Source: Dorea sp. D27 (GTDB lineage: Bacteria > Bacillota > Clostridia > Lachnospirales > Lachnospiraceae). From it: a stretch of DNA of 64,000 nucleotides. Shown in pieces: positions 25,308 to 34,456 of the stretch. Numbering within the stretch: position 1 is the first letter of the stretch; the number at the start of each line of letters is the position of its first letter. The stretch is from contig NZ_KQ236743.1 in NCBI RefSeq assembly GCF_001185345.1, forward strand, positions 840,217 to 904,216, in the 5' to 3' direction. Under the pieces are notes generated by a model, which was given only the letters and a program-made list of their open reading frames with translations, had not been told where the DNA came from and did not search any database. The translations under genes and the position numbers were made by a program.

Positions 25308-27106
25308 GGAACGGATATATGGGACAGATTCTGAGAGTGAATCTGGATACGAGAGAGATTATAAAAGAACCCCTGGATATGCAGGCAGCAAAAGATTTCG
25401 TAGGTGCCAGGGGACTTGGGACAAAATACTTCTGTGATGAGGTGGATCCAAACGTAGATCCTCTCGGGCCGGACAACAAGCTTATATTCATGACGGGACC
25501 TCTGACCGGAACAGCGGCATCCTGCAGCGGCCGGTACGAAGTAGTAGCGAAGGCGCCGCTCACGGGAACCATCGGTGCTGCCAACTCAGGAGGGCATTTC
25601 GGACCGGAGCTTAAATATGCAGGATATGACGGCATCATCTTCGAGGGTGCCAGCGACCGTCCGGTGTATCTCTACATCAATGATGACACGGTGGAACTAA
25701 GAGACGCCGAAGACCTGTGGGGCAGGACGGTGTATGACACGACAGATGAGCTGAACAACAGATGCGGGGCTTCTTTCAGAATATCGTGTATCGGGCCGAC
25801 AGGCGAAAATCTCTGCCTGTATGCGGGCGTTATGAATGATAAGCACCGTGCGGCCGGCCGGGGAGGCCTCGGCGCGGTGATGGGGAGCAAGAGATTGAAG
25901 GCGGTCGCAGTAAAAGGTACAAAGTCCATCCATGTTGCCCGCCCGGAGGGATTCATGGATGCCATTGCACATGCACGGACTATGCTGAAAGCCCATCCCG
26001 TAACGGGAGAAGGGCTTGGGGCCTACGGGACGGAGATACTCGTCAATATCATCAATGAGTCCGGTGCGCTGCCGCTTCGCAACGGCCGGGACGGTTCTGT
26101 ATTTGCAGATGCAGACAATATATCCGGGGAAGCGCTGGCAGAAAAATACCTCATCCGCAACAAGGGCTGCTTCGGCTGCTGCATCGGATGCGGGCGCGTC
26201 GTCGATATTCCGGACGGCCCGTTCAAATCAAGAGGCGAGGGGCCGGAATACGAGGCAGGATGGTCCTTTGGCGCGGATTGTGGAATTGACGACCTGGAGG
26301 CTGTATGTAAGGCCAACTTCATCTGCAATGAATACGGATTCGACCCCATAACGCTGGGAGCTACGATAGCGTGCGCCATGGAATTGTCCGAGGCAGGATA
26401 TCTGACCGAAGAAGATACGGGCGGTATAAAGATACGGTTTGGCGACGCGGCCACCATGGTGAAGCTTGCAGAGCTGACCGGTAAGAACGAAGGGTTCGGC
26501 GCGCAGCTTGCATTAGGCTCTTACAGGCTGGCAGAAAAATACGGACATCCCGAACTATCCATGTCTGTGAAGAAACAGGAGATGCCGGCATATGACGGAC
26601 GTGCAATGCAGGGAATCGGCCTGGAATACGCGACCTCCAACCGGGGCGGCTGCCATGTGCGCGGGTATATGACATCACCGGAAGTATTAGGGCTTCCGAC
26701 GAAGATGGACCCTCTTGTGACAGAAGGCAAGGCAGGAATGCTGAAGGTATTCCAGGATCTGACGGCTCTGATCGATTCTGTGGGAATCTGCCTGTTTACC
26801 TCTTTTGCAATCGGGCTGCCGGAAGTGTCGGCACAGTACAGGGAAGCAGTGGGAAGCGATGAATCGGATGCTGATATCCTCCTGAAAGGCGAACGTGTAT
26901 GGAATCTTGAGAAGAAGTTCAATATTGCAGCAGGCGTGGAGAAAGATACCCTTCCGCCGAGGCTGTTAAGAGAGCAGCTGCCGGAAGGGCCGGCACAGGG
27001 CAAGGTGAATGAACTTCACACGATGCTTAACGAATACTACCAGGTAAGAGGCTGGAATGCAGACGGCATCCCCACCCCGGAAAAGGATCAGGAACTGGGA
27101 CTGTAG
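25304..27106 (+). CDS. aor: Aldehyde:ferredoxin oxidoreductase, tungsten-dependent
   Basis: A 600-residue tungstopterin enzyme that interconverts aldehydes and carboxylic acids. It starts with the typical [16 protein letters not shown]. The [4Fe-4S] ligands are Cys289, Cys292 or Cys293, Cys296, and the distant Cys496 in SVGICLF. Pterin-binding stretches such as [19 protein letters not shown] (about residues 186-204) and [13 protein letters not shown] (about 443-455) are present. The length is usual for the family. The polyferredoxin upstream and NuoE/F/G-like genes downstream suggest a multi-subunit, NAD(H)-linked form like AorABC or the BamBC-GHI arrangement, rather than a lone ferredoxin-linked AOR. 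The substrate is not determined. Confidence 0.93.
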   Translation: MRNGYMGQILRVNLDTREIIKEPLDMQAAKDFVGARGLGTKYFCDEVDPNVDPLGPDNKLIFMTGPLTGTAASCSGRYEVVAKAPLTGTIGAANSGGHFGPELKYAGYDGIIFEGASDRPVYLYINDDTVELRDAEDLWGRTVYDTTDELNNRCGASFRISCIGPTGENLCLYAGVMNDKHRAAGRGGLGAVMGSKRLKAVAVKGTKSIHVARPEGFMDAIAHARTMLKAHPVTGEGLGAYGTEILVNIINESGALPLRNGRDGSVFADADNISGEALAEKYLIRNKGCFGCCIGCGRVVDIPDGPFKSRGEGPEYEAGWSFGADCGIDDLEAVCKANFICNEYGFDPITLGATIACAMELSEAGYLTEEDTGGIKIRFGDAATMVKLAELTGKNEGFGAQLALGSYRLAEKYGHPELSMSVKKQEMPAYDGRAMQGIGLEYATSNRGGCHVRGYMTSPEVLGLPTKMDPLVTEGKAGMLKVFQDLTALIDSVGICLFTSFAIGLPEVSAQYREAVGSDESDADILLKGERVWNLEKKFNIAAGVEKDTLPPRLLREQLPEGPAQGKVNELHTMLNEYYQVRGWNADGIPTPEKDQELGL

Positions 27107-27159
27107 CTGAAGACAAGAGACTTGCACAGCAGATAGAGCATGTCGGCACAACCTGCAGG

Positions 27160-27190
27160 GGGAGGGCGTCTCTTGCCAAGAGCCCTTCCC
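27160..27190 (+). other. Intra-operon stem-loop between aor and moaD
   Basis: GGGAGGGC pairs with GCCCTTCCC (one bulge), and inside it CTCTT pairs with AAGAG. There is no T tract, so an mRNA-stability or processing element is more likely than a terminator. Confidence 0.5.
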
Positions 27191-27210
27191 TCTGGAAGAA
27201 AGGACTAAAC

Positions 27211-27486
27211 ATGCAGATTAAATTCTTTGCATATCTCAGGGAATATACCGGGTGTAAGACAACGGACTTTCCTTACAAGGAGGACCTCTATCACCTGGCC
27301 CATGCTCTTTGCGATACGTATGGCGGGAAGCTTCGGGCGAAGATGCTCTCTCCGGACGGGGAGGACCTGGGAGAAGAGATTATTATCCTTGTGAACGGAA
27401 GGCATGTGGCACATCTGGGCGGAATCCACGCAAAGCTGGAGCCTACGGATATCGTGTCCATCTTTCCGGTTGTAGCAGGGGGGTAA
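27211..27486 (+). CDS. MoaD/ThiS-family sulfur carrier protein
   Basis: A 91-residue ubiquitin-fold protein ending in Gly-Gly (VVAGG), the C-terminal residues that are adenylated and thiocarboxylated. The fold signature IKFFAYLREYTG opens it and LEPTDIVSIFPVVAGG closes it. It donates sulfur to form the dithiolene of the pterin cofactor. The ThiF/MoeB half of the fusion protein encoded at 23394 is its likely activator. It lies directly after aor, as in other AOR loci. MoaE, its usual partner, is not seen in this window. Confidence 0.88.
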   Translation: MQIKFFAYLREYTGCKTTDFPYKEDLYHLAHALCDTYGGKLRAKMLSPDGEDLGEEIIILVNGRHVAHLGGIHAKLEPTDIVSIFPVVAGG

Positions 27487-27488
27487 AG

Positions 27489-27974
27489 GTGGTGGAAGTA
27501 TTGGAAGTATCCAGAGAAAGTATAGAGGAGATGATTCACTCCTATGAATGTAACCAGAGGTATGCGCTGGCGATTATGCAGGACATGCAGAGAAGATACC
27601 AGTATGTCCCGAAAGAAGGCCTCCGCGCCCTGGCGGAATATCTCGGTTGCCCGGTGTCCGCCTTGTATGCCATGGCTACTTTTTATAAGGCATTAAGTCT
27701 TGTACCCAAGGGCGAACATATCATCAAGTGCTGTGACGGGACTGCATGCCATATCAGAGGCGCGTCCACGCTCATAGACGGGGTGGAGCGTGAGCTTGGC
27801 ATCCGCCCGGGGGAGACGACAGGCGACGGCCTGTTCTCCTTTGAGACCGTGAACTGTCTCGGGTCCTGCGCGCTGGCGCCGGTACTGGTGGTGGATGACG
27901 TGTATTATGGCAAGGTGACGCTGGAAAAGCTGAAAGAGATTATACAGACGGTCCGGGAAGGTGGTGCAGTCTAA
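27489..27974 (+). CDS. NuoE-like [2Fe-2S] subunit (NADH dehydrogenase 24 kDa/HydC type)
   Basis: A 161-residue thioredoxin-fold protein carrying one [2Fe-2S] cluster, with ligands CCDGTAC (about residues 78-84) and CLGSC (about 120-124). The N-terminal helical part with RRYQYVPKEGLRALAEYLG is typical of NuoE/HndA. I start it at GTG 27489 or 27492, just after the moaD stop, with AGGGGG upstream. An in-frame ATG further upstream would overlap moaD fully and is unlikely. It should work with the NuoF-like and NuoG-like products that follow. Confidence 0.85.
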   Translation: MVEVLEVSRESIEEMIHSYECNQRYALAIMQDMQRRYQYVPKEGLRALAEYLGCPVSALYAMATFYKALSLVPKGEHIIKCCDGTACHIRGASTLIDGVERELGIRPGETTGDGLFSFETVNCLGSCALAPVLVVDDVYYGKVTLEKLKEIIQTVREGGAV

Positions 27975-29793
27975 ATGAAAAAACAGATATTAATCTGCTG
28001 CGGTACCGGCTGCCGGGCCAATGGAAGCATGAAGACGGCAGAAGCACTGAATACGGCAGTAAAAAAACAGAACGGACATGCAGAGGTTATTGCTGACATA
28101 AAGACAACAGGCTGCAACGGTTTCTGTGAAAATGGACCAATTGTTAAAATTATGCCTGATAATCTGGTATACTATAAAGTAAGGCCGGAAGATGCAGACG
28201 AGATTGTAGAAAAAAGCGTGCTTATGGAGGAGGAAATCAGACGCCTCATGTATAAGGACGATTCCGGGAAGCCGGTCCGTTCCCAGGAAGAGAATCCTTT
28301 TTATGCCCACCAGCATAAGACTGCTCTGCGGGATATCGGAAGGATTGACCCGGAAAGTATAGACGATTATCTGGAAGCAGGCGGATATGAAGCCCTAAAG
28401 AAGGCAGTATCCGTGTCTCCGGAAGAGATTATCGACGAGGTGGAAAAGTCCGGCTTAAGAGGCCGTGGCGGCGCGGGATTCCCTGCGGGCCGGAAATGGA
28501 GGACTGCCAGAGGGTACGATAATAATCCGAAATATGTAGCCTGTAACGGTGACGAGGGAGACCCGGGTGCGTTCATGGACCGCTCCATACTGGAAGGAGA
28601 CCCTCATTCCGTCATTGAAGGACTGGCCATCGCCGCGATTGCGGTGGGTGCGGAGGAAGGATTTTTTCTACATCAGAGATGAATATGACCTGGCGGTAAA
28701 GCATGTCAGGAAAGCGATACAGGACGCAGAGAGCAGGGGAATGATCGGAGCGTCTGTAATGGGTTCGGGGCATGCACTGAAACTATCGGTGGTACGGGGC
28801 GGAGGAGCCTTCGTCTGCGGGGAATCGACGGCTTTGATGGCTTCGATTGAAGGCCGTGTCGGGGAACCGAGGGCAAAATATATCCGCTCGGTACAGAGGG
28901 GACTCTGGAATCAGCCTACTGTATTGAATAACGTGGAAACACTGGCGAATATTCCGAAGATTTTACTGGAGGGCGGTGAGAAATTTGCTGAAACCGGAAC
29001 AACGGGAAGCAGCGGCACCAAAGTATTTGCCCTTGTAGGGAAGGTAAAAAGGACAGGGCTTGTAGAAGTGCCTATGGGCACTACATTACGGCATCTCATA
29101 TATGATATCGGCGGGGGAATCCTTGGGAACCGCCCGTTCAAGGCGGTTCAGACCGGAGGACCATCCGGGGGATGCATTCCAGAGTCGATGCTGGACCTGA
29201 AGGTTGACTTTGACTCCCTTGCAAGCTATGGGGCGATGATGGGCTCCGGCGGCATGATTGTCATGGATGACAGAAGCTGCATGGTCGAGGTCGCCAGATA
29301 CTATACGAACTTCCTCTGTGAAGAGAGCTGCGGGAAATGTACGCCATGCCGGGAAGGCTTGAGAAGGATGCTGGAGATACTGACCGATATATGCGAAGGA
29401 AGAGGACGGGAAGGCGACATCGGACTGCTTGAGCGGCTCGGCCATGCAATGCAGGATGCTTCCCTTTGCAGCCTCGGAAAGACAGCAGCCAATCCGGTGC
29501 TGACGACGATACAGTATTTCCGGGAGGAATACGAAGCACATATCAGGGAGAAGAGATGTCCGGCAGGCGTGTGCAAGAATCTGACCCGCTTTGAGATTGT
29601 GCCTGATAAATGTGTCGGGTGCGGCATGTGTGCCAGAGGATGCCCGGTAGATGCAATCAGCGGCGGGAAAAAGGAAACACATGTCATCGACCAAGCAAGG
29701 TGCATCACCTGCGGAAGCTGCCGGGAGGCCTGTAAATTCAGCGCTGTCATAGCCGCGGGAAGGGAAAATATTTCGGAAGGGAGGCAGGCGTAA
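27975..29793 (+). pseudogene. NuoF-like NADH/FMN/Fe-S subunit, split by a one-base frameshift
   Basis: Two reading frames together make one complete NuoF/HndC/HydB-type protein of about 605 residues. Frame one (27975-28682) has the [2Fe-2S] domain (ICCGTGC, CNGFC) and the NADH/FMN start ([31 protein letters not shown]), then stops. The other frame picks up exactly there with [13 protein letters not shown] and continues through [20 protein letters not shown], the [4Fe-4S] site CGKCTPC and two C-terminal ferredoxin motifs ([12 protein letters not shown] and [11 protein letters not shown]). The break is at a run of six T (28662-28667); five T would restore the frame. It may be a sequencing error, a recent mutation, or slippage. 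The last base overlaps the next start. Confidence 0.85.
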
Positions 29794-30554
29794 TGACCAA
29801 AAAGCAGCAGATAGACATTAAAATCAACGGCAGGCCCTGCACCTGTACGAAAGGAGAGTTCCTGCTGGAAGTCGCAAAGAGAAACGGATTCTATATTCCT
29901 ACGCTCTGCCATCATCCGGGGATAGCGGAACAGGGATGCTGCAGGGTATGTCTTGCTGAAGTGGCGGAGAATGGGAGAAGTAAGATCGTAGTATCCTGTG
30001 TCTATCCGGTAGAGAGGCCCTGTGAAGCATATACTGACAGTGAACGGGTGAAAGAGGACAGAAGCGTGGTGCTTATGCTTCTTGCCATGCGGGCGCCAGA
30101 AAGTACGGAAATCAAGGCTCTTTGCAAACAGTATGGGGCGATGGACCACAGTCGTTTTAAACCTATTGACGGGGAGAAATGCATCATGTGCGGCCTGTGT
30201 GCCAGAGCCTGTGCAAGCCTTGGGGCGGGAGCTATCTCAACGGTGTTAAGAGGTACGTCAAAGAAGATATCGACGCCTTATGATGAACCGTCAGAGACTT
30301 GTGTCGGATGCTTAAGCTGTACGAAGGTTTGTCCCACCAATGCGATAGCATATACGGAAGACAAGGACAAAAGAAGCATATGGGGAAGGGGATTTACGCT
30401 TATCAGCTGCCCGGAATGCGGGGAGCCTATCGGCACGAGGGAAGAGATGGAGCTGGCCGCCTTAAGAAGCGGTGAAGAGGTACAGGAGCTGTGCCCGAAG
30501 TGCAGGAAGAAAAAGATGTCGGATGTGCTGGCGCATACGTATGGCATTGAGTAA
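29793..30554 (+). CDS. NuoG-like Fe-S subunit (N-terminal part only)
   Basis: A 253-residue iron-sulfur protein matching the N-terminal Fe-S modules of NuoG and of [FeFe]-hydrogenases, without the large catalytic part. It has a [2Fe-2S] ferredoxin domain (CHHPGIAEQGCCRVC near residues 43-57), two [4Fe-4S] motifs (CIMCGLCARAC near 130, CVGCLSCTKVCP near 170), and a zinc-ribbon-like CPECG...CPKC tail near 208-231. It probably links the polyferredoxin and AOR to the NuoE/NuoF-like flavoprotein. It is coupled to the previous gene by one-base overlap, which argues that the upstream frame is, or recently was, expressed. Confidence 0.82.
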   Translation: MTKKQQIDIKINGRPCTCTKGEFLLEVAKRNGFYIPTLCHHPGIAEQGCCRVCLAEVAENGRSKIVVSCVYPVERPCEAYTDSERVKEDRSVVLMLLAMRAPESTEIKALCKQYGAMDHSRFKPIDGEKCIMCGLCARACASLGAGAISTVLRGTSKKISTPYDEPSETCVGCLSCTKVCPTNAIAYTEDKDKRSIWGRGFTLISCPECGEPIGTREEMELAALRSGEEVQELCPKCRKKKMSDVLAHTYGIE

Positions 30555-30567
30555 AAAGGAGTTGCAC

Positions 30568-31545
30568 ATGTTAGACGAGTATGGACGCAGCATCAATTAT
30601 ATAAGAGTATCCGTGACAGACCGGTGCAATCTGCGGTGTACGTACTGTATGCCGGAAGAAGGCGTGGAACAGGTGTCCCACAGCGATATCTTATCCTATG
30701 ATGAGATTGCCCGCGTTATCAGACTCTGTGCGGAGAGAGGAATATCCAGGGTAAAGCTTACCGGAGGGGAGCCCCTTGTCCGCAGAGGACTTCCCTCCCT
30801 TGTAGAGACATTGAAGCAGATTCCCGGAATCGAGCAGGTCACGCTGACGACAAACGGGGTGCTTCTGAAAGAGCAGATGGGGGCGCTTGCCGGGGCAGGA
30901 ATCGATGCAGTAAATATCAGTATTGATACATTGGATCAAGAGATGTATGCGCATATTTCAAGAAGAGATAAGCTGGCTGATGCACTGTCGGGGCTTGAAG
31001 AAGCCCTTAAGTACCGGGAAGTGAAGGTGAAGATAAACTGCGTCCCGCTGCTGGGAGTAAATGAAGACCAGTGGGTGCCGCTATCGCTTCTGGCAAAGGA
31101 AAAGCCGGTAGATGTAAGATTCATCGAGATGATGCCCATAGGATATGGGAAAAAGTATCAGGGGAAGACGCAGGAGGATATCCTGTCTGTACTGAGAGAG
31201 GCATATGGGGAAGAAAGGTGTTCAAGCGGGGTGTTCGGCAACGGGCCAAGTACGTATGTGGAATTCCCGGGCTTTCGGGGAAAGATTGGATTCATCAGTG
31301 CCATGTCCCACAAATTCTGCAGCGAATGCAACCGCGTAAGGCTGACGTCAGAAGGGCTGCTTAAGCCGTGCCTTCAATATGCTGCAGGGGAGGACTTGAG
31401 GACGCCGCTGAGGCGGGGAGCCTCGGAAGACGAGCTGTCCCGGCTCATCGGACGGGCCATATACCATAAGCCCCTAAGCCACCACTTTGAGATGGAAGAA
31501 GGGGAAGGATTTGAAGAAAAGCAGATGTCTAGAATTGGAGGTTGA
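30568..31545 (+). CDS. moaA: GTP 3',8-cyclase MoaA
   Basis: A 325-residue radical SAM enzyme for the first step of pterin cofactor synthesis. The radical SAM cluster ligands are Cys20, Cys24 and Cys27 (CNLRCTYC). The second cluster ligands lie in CSECNRVRLTSEG and the following CLQY near residues 252-270, and the protein ends in the functionally important Gly-Gly. The ATG at 30568 follows AAAGGAG; an upstream start inside the NuoG-like gene is less likely. MoaC, the next enzyme of the pathway, is not in this window. Confidence 0.95.
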   Translation: MLDEYGRSINYIRVSVTDRCNLRCTYCMPEEGVEQVSHSDILSYDEIARVIRLCAERGISRVKLTGGEPLVRRGLPSLVETLKQIPGIEQVTLTTNGVLLKEQMGALAGAGIDAVNISIDTLDQEMYAHISRRDKLADALSGLEEALKYREVKVKINCVPLLGVNEDQWVPLSLLAKEKPVDVRFIEMMPIGYGKKYQGKTQEDILSVLREAYGEERCSSGVFGNGPSTYVEFPGFRGKIGFISAMSHKFCSECNRVRLTSEGLLKPCLQYAAGEDLRTPLRRGASEDELSRLIGRAIYHKPLSHHFEMEEGEGFEEKQMSRIGG

Positions 31546-31551
31546 GCGTAG

Positions 31552-31980
31552 ATGGGAAAGGTAATCGCAGTCTGCAAAAGCTCTGCCAAAGGTACTCAGA
31601 AGACGAATGTAGGTGAGGCGGCCTTTCTGGAAGACTATGGAATAGAAGGCGATGCCCATGCGGGCAAATGGCACCGCCAGGTAAGCCTTCTGTCCCATGA
31701 CAGGATTGAAGCATTCCGGAAGAAAGGAGCCGAGGTCGCAGACGGTGCCTTCGGAGAGAATCTTGTAGTGGAGGGAATCGATTTTAAAACGTTGCCGGTA
31801 GGCACGAGATTCCAATGCAATGAGGTGGTACTTGAGCTGACCCAGATTGGTAAGGAATGCCACCAGGGATGTGAGATATTCCAGAAGATGGGCGACTGTA
31901 TCATGCCCAGGGAGGGAGTGTTCGCAAAAGTAATCAAAGGAGGTGTAATCAGGACCGGTGACATGTTGGAAATAATGTAA
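31552..31980 (+). CDS. MOSC domain protein
   Basis: A 142-residue stand-alone MOSC protein. The family fold is shown by YGIEGDAHAGKWHRQVSLLS (about residues 29-48), FGENLVVEGID near 69 and the conserved Cys in GKECHQGC near 102-106. MOSC domains are found in molybdenum-cofactor sulfurases and are thought to bind or modify the pterin cofactor. It starts 6 bases after moaA, and a second structured RNA leader begins 30 bases after its stop. The specific reaction is not known. Confidence 0.88.
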   Translation: MGKVIAVCKSSAKGTQKTNVGEAAFLEDYGIEGDAHAGKWHRQVSLLSHDRIEAFRKKGAEVADGAFGENLVVEGIDFKTLPVGTRFQCNEVVLELTQIGKECHQGCEIFQKMGDCIMPREGVFAKVIKGGVIRTGDMLEIM

Positions 31981-32010
31981 ATGCGTAAAAACAGCATATT
32001 GATAGCAGGA

Positions 32011-32120
32011 ATTCGAGCTTTGCAGTCTAAAGCGTTCCGGGAGCCGATATCCGGGATGCCATGATGAAAAGCCAATGGGTATGATCCGAAAGGGACATGC
32101 CTTCCGTATTTGAAAAGAAT
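32011..32120 (+). promoter_or_regulatory. Second Moco/Tuco-type riboswitch, upstream of tupABC
   Basis: This leader lines up with the one at 24659. ATTCGAG (32011-32017) opens it and GAAT (32117-32120) closes it. The core AAAGCC-AATGGGTATGATCC-GAAA-GGGACATGCC is close to the first copy, with a GAAA tetraloop in place of GGAA. A 9-bp arm (GCGTTCCGG/CCGGGATGC, 32032-32059) replaces the long arm of the first. The outer stem is shorter, so the match is weaker. It would let cofactor level control tungstate uptake. Confidence 0.6.
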
Positions 32121-32153
32121 GTCCGCACAGATTCCTTACAGGGATAATTTAGC

Positions 32154-32187
32154 GTGGTCTTCTTTTTCAAAGAGCCACTTTTTTTAT
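32154..32187 (+). terminator. Terminator of the tupA leader
   Basis: GTGG and TCTT pair with AAGA and CCAC (one bulged G), followed by a long T run (32179-32185). It lies 33 bases after the second RNA element and 63 before tupA, as expected for attenuation. Confidence 0.75.
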
Positions 32188-32250
32188 TACATTTAGAAAC
32201 TTTGGCTCCTGTGCATGTAATACGCGGAACTTGAAAAGGAGGAGAGATTT

Positions 32251-33147
32251 ATGAAGAAGAAGCTATTGGCAGTGTTTCTCGTTGCAGTGATGAGTTTTTC
32301 CCTTGCTACATGTGGAGAAAAGAAGGAAGAGAAAAAAGAAGAGACAAAAGAGACGACAGAAGAAAAGAAGGAAGAAAAGGCTGAGGACAAGGGAAAGCTT
32401 ATGATGGCAACGACCACCAGTACGGAAGATACGGGGCTCCTTGATTATCTGAAGCCTGTCTTTAAAGAAGATACGGGATGGGATCTGGAGTGGAGTGCTG
32501 TCGGTACGGGAGAAGCCCTCAAAATGGGCGAGAATGGAGATGTTGATGTAGTCCTTGTTCATGCAAAAGCGAGTGAAGAGGAATTTATCGCCAACGGGTT
32601 CGGCGTGGAGCGGTTCCCCGTTATGTATAATGACTTTGTTGTGGTCGGTCCAAAAGAGCCGGTTGCAAAGACGGATGATATTAACACGGTGTTTACGCAG
32701 ATCATCAACGACCAGCTTCCGTTCGTATCGAGAGGAGATGATTCTGGTACGGATAAAAAGGAAAAGAAAATCTGGGAAAGCTTAAGCCTTGACCCGGCGG
32801 CAGACCCGAACTATATCGAATCCGGACAGGGCATGGGAGCTACGATCACTATGGCGGACGAGCAGAAAGCGTACTGCCTGACAGACAGGGGGACATGGCT
32901 CAAACAGAGCAAGGACGCAACGCTCGAAAGCGAGCTTGAGATTATATGTGAAGGTGATAAGAATCTTCTGAACCAGTACGGTGTCATCGCGGTCAGCCCC
33001 GATAAATATCCGGAGGTCAACAATGAAGGCGCCAACGACTTCATAGAGTGGATCTGTTCAGACAAGATCCAAAAGCTCATCGGGGAATACGGAACCGACG
33101 AGTACGGACAGGCACTATTTACGCCAAATGCAGGGACGGATTCATAG
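32251..33147 (+). CDS. tupA: Tungstate ABC transporter substrate-binding lipoprotein TupA
   Basis: A 298-residue extracytoplasmic oxyanion-binding protein. A signal peptide (residues 1-20) ends at lipid-anchor Cys21, and a Lys/Glu-rich linker (about 23-50) precedes the binding fold. The TupA signatures TTTSTEDTGLL (about residues 53-63) and SRGDDSGTDKKE (about 164-175) are present; these favour tungstate over molybdate (ModA differs). It heads a tupABC-moeA-moeA unit behind an RNA leader, so tungstate uptake appears to be tied to cofactor status. Confidence 0.93.
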   Translation: MKKKLLAVFLVAVMSFSLATCGEKKEEKKEETKETTEEKKEEKAEDKGKLMMATTTSTEDTGLLDYLKPVFKEDTGWDLEWSAVGTGEALKMGENGDVDVVLVHAKASEEEFIANGFGVERFPVMYNDFVVVGPKEPVAKTDDINTVFTQIINDQLPFVSRGDDSGTDKKEKKIWESLSLDPAADPNYIESGQGMGATITMADEQKAYCLTDRGTWLKQSKDATLESELEIICEGDKNLLNQYGVIAVSPDKYPEVNNEGANDFIEWICSDKIQKLIGEYGTDEYGQALFTPNAGTDS

Positions 33148-33180
33148 AAAGAAAAAGATTTGCAGCGGGGGACGGATATT

Positions 33181-33864
33181 ATGTGGGAATGGCTGAAAAG
33201 TATAGTGTCAGATACCGGAATTATGAGCGCTGTCAAGGTGACATTCATCATGGCGGTTTCTTCGACTGCCATTTCCTCCGTGCTTGGCATTCTATTCGGG
33301 CTTCTGCTGGAGCGTTTTTCCTTCCCCGGCAAAAGAATCGTCGTCCGCATCAACAGGACTCTAATGGGGGTGCCTCCGGTCGTGGCAGGCCTGGTCGTGT
33401 ACCTTCTGATTATGCGGAGAGGGCCTTTAGGTCCTCTGTCGCTGTTATTTACCATTAAGGGTATGGTTATCGCCCAGGTTCTGATTATCACGCCTATCAT
33501 CAGCGGCATGATCTATTCTTATGCCAGGAAGGCGGCACCGTCAATCAGAGTATTTGCTGCCACCATGGGCGCTGACAGATGGCAGACCGCCAGATTGATC
33601 ATAAGAGAACTGCGGAAGGAAATCTATTTCTGCATGGTGACAGGGTTCGGAAGGTCCATCAGTGAAGTAGGGGCTGTGATGCTCGTAGGGGGGAACATAA
33701 AAGGAAGGACAAGAACGATGACGACTACGATTTCCCTCCTCAAGAGCCAGGGGATATTTACGGAAGGGGTTGCCCTGGGCATTGTGCTGCTTGTCATGGC
33801 TTTTATACTGCAGTGGATCTGCGACCTGCTCCAGAAAGAAGGGGAGGAAGATGAGAATTACTGA
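33181..33864 (+). CDS. tupB: Tungstate ABC transporter permease TupB
   Basis: A 227-residue permease with about five membrane helices and the cytoplasmic coupling loop (ATMGADRWQTARLIIRELRK near residues 123-142) containing the EAA-type motif of ABC importers. It pairs with TupA upstream and TupC downstream; its end overlaps tupC by 14 bases. The ATG at 33181 fits GGGGGA upstream; an earlier TTG is possible but poorly placed. Confidence 0.92.
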   Translation: MWEWLKSIVSDTGIMSAVKVTFIMAVSSTAISSVLGILFGLLLERFSFPGKRIVVRINRTLMGVPPVVAGLVVYLLIMRRGPLGPLSLLFTIKGMVIAQVLIITPIISGMIYSYARKAAPSIRVFAATMGADRWQTARLIIRELRKEIYFCMVTGFGRSISEVGAVMLVGGNIKGRTRTMTTTISLLKSQGIFTEGVALGIVLLVMAFILQWICDLLQKEGEEDENY

Positions 33865-34456
33865 TCTTGAGAAGACAATCGGAACGTTCCATATGGAAGT
33901 GGATGATTTATATATAGAGCCTGAGAAGATACACGGCATCGTGGGGCCAAATGGCTGCGGCAAGACCGTGTTTCTGAAGATAGCGGCCGGGATTCTTCCA
34001 CCGGATACGGGGACCGTCGATTATGACGGCCTCTCGCCCCGGGATATCACGATGATGTTCCAGCGGCCTTATCTTATGCATACGACAGTGTATGAGAATC
34101 TCATATATCCGCTGAAAATCCGGGGCATCCGACCGGATGAGGAAGAGATTGACAGGATGCTCTCCCGCGTCGGGCTGAAGGAACAGAAGAGGCAGTATGC
34201 CCGTTCGCTTTCCAGCGGAGAAAGGCAGAAGCTATCGTTCCTCCGGGCCGTTATTTTTAAACCAAGAATGATCATGGTGGATGAGACGCTGTCCAATCTG
34301 GACTCTGAGAGCGAGGAGCTGTTTGCAGGGATGATAGGCGAGATACAGAAGGTAAGGCCTGTCACATGGCTGATTGTTAACCATCAGATGGATCATATCT
34401 GCCGGCTCTGTGATGAGATGCATTACATGGAAAAAGGAAGGTTTGTAAAAAGATGA
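33851..34456 (+). CDS. tupC: Tungstate ABC transporter ATPase TupC
   Basis: A 201-residue ATPase of the importer class. It has Walker A GPNGCGKT (residues 32-39), signature LSSGERQKLSF near residue 119 and Walker B MIMVDETLSNLD near 137. It lacks the C-terminal regulatory TOBE domain of ModC. It overlaps tupB by 14 bases and moeA by four, so the five genes are read as a unit. Confidence 0.92.
   Translation: MRITDLEKTIGTFHMEVDDLYIEPEKIHGIVGPNGCGKTVFLKIAAGILPPDTGTVDYDGLSPRDITMMFQRPYLMHTTVYENLIYPLKIRGIRPDEEEIDRMLSRVGLKEQKRQYARSLSSGERQKLSFLRAVIFKPRMIMVDETLSNLDSESEELFAGMIGEIQKVRPVTWLIVNHQMDHICRLCDEMHYMEKGRFVKR

Noticed and set aside
28656-28685. Programmed ribosomal frameshift in the NuoF-like gene
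   Set aside because: The T run is short and no upstream Shine-Dalgarno-like stimulator or downstream structure was evident; kept only as an alternative to sequencing error or mutation.
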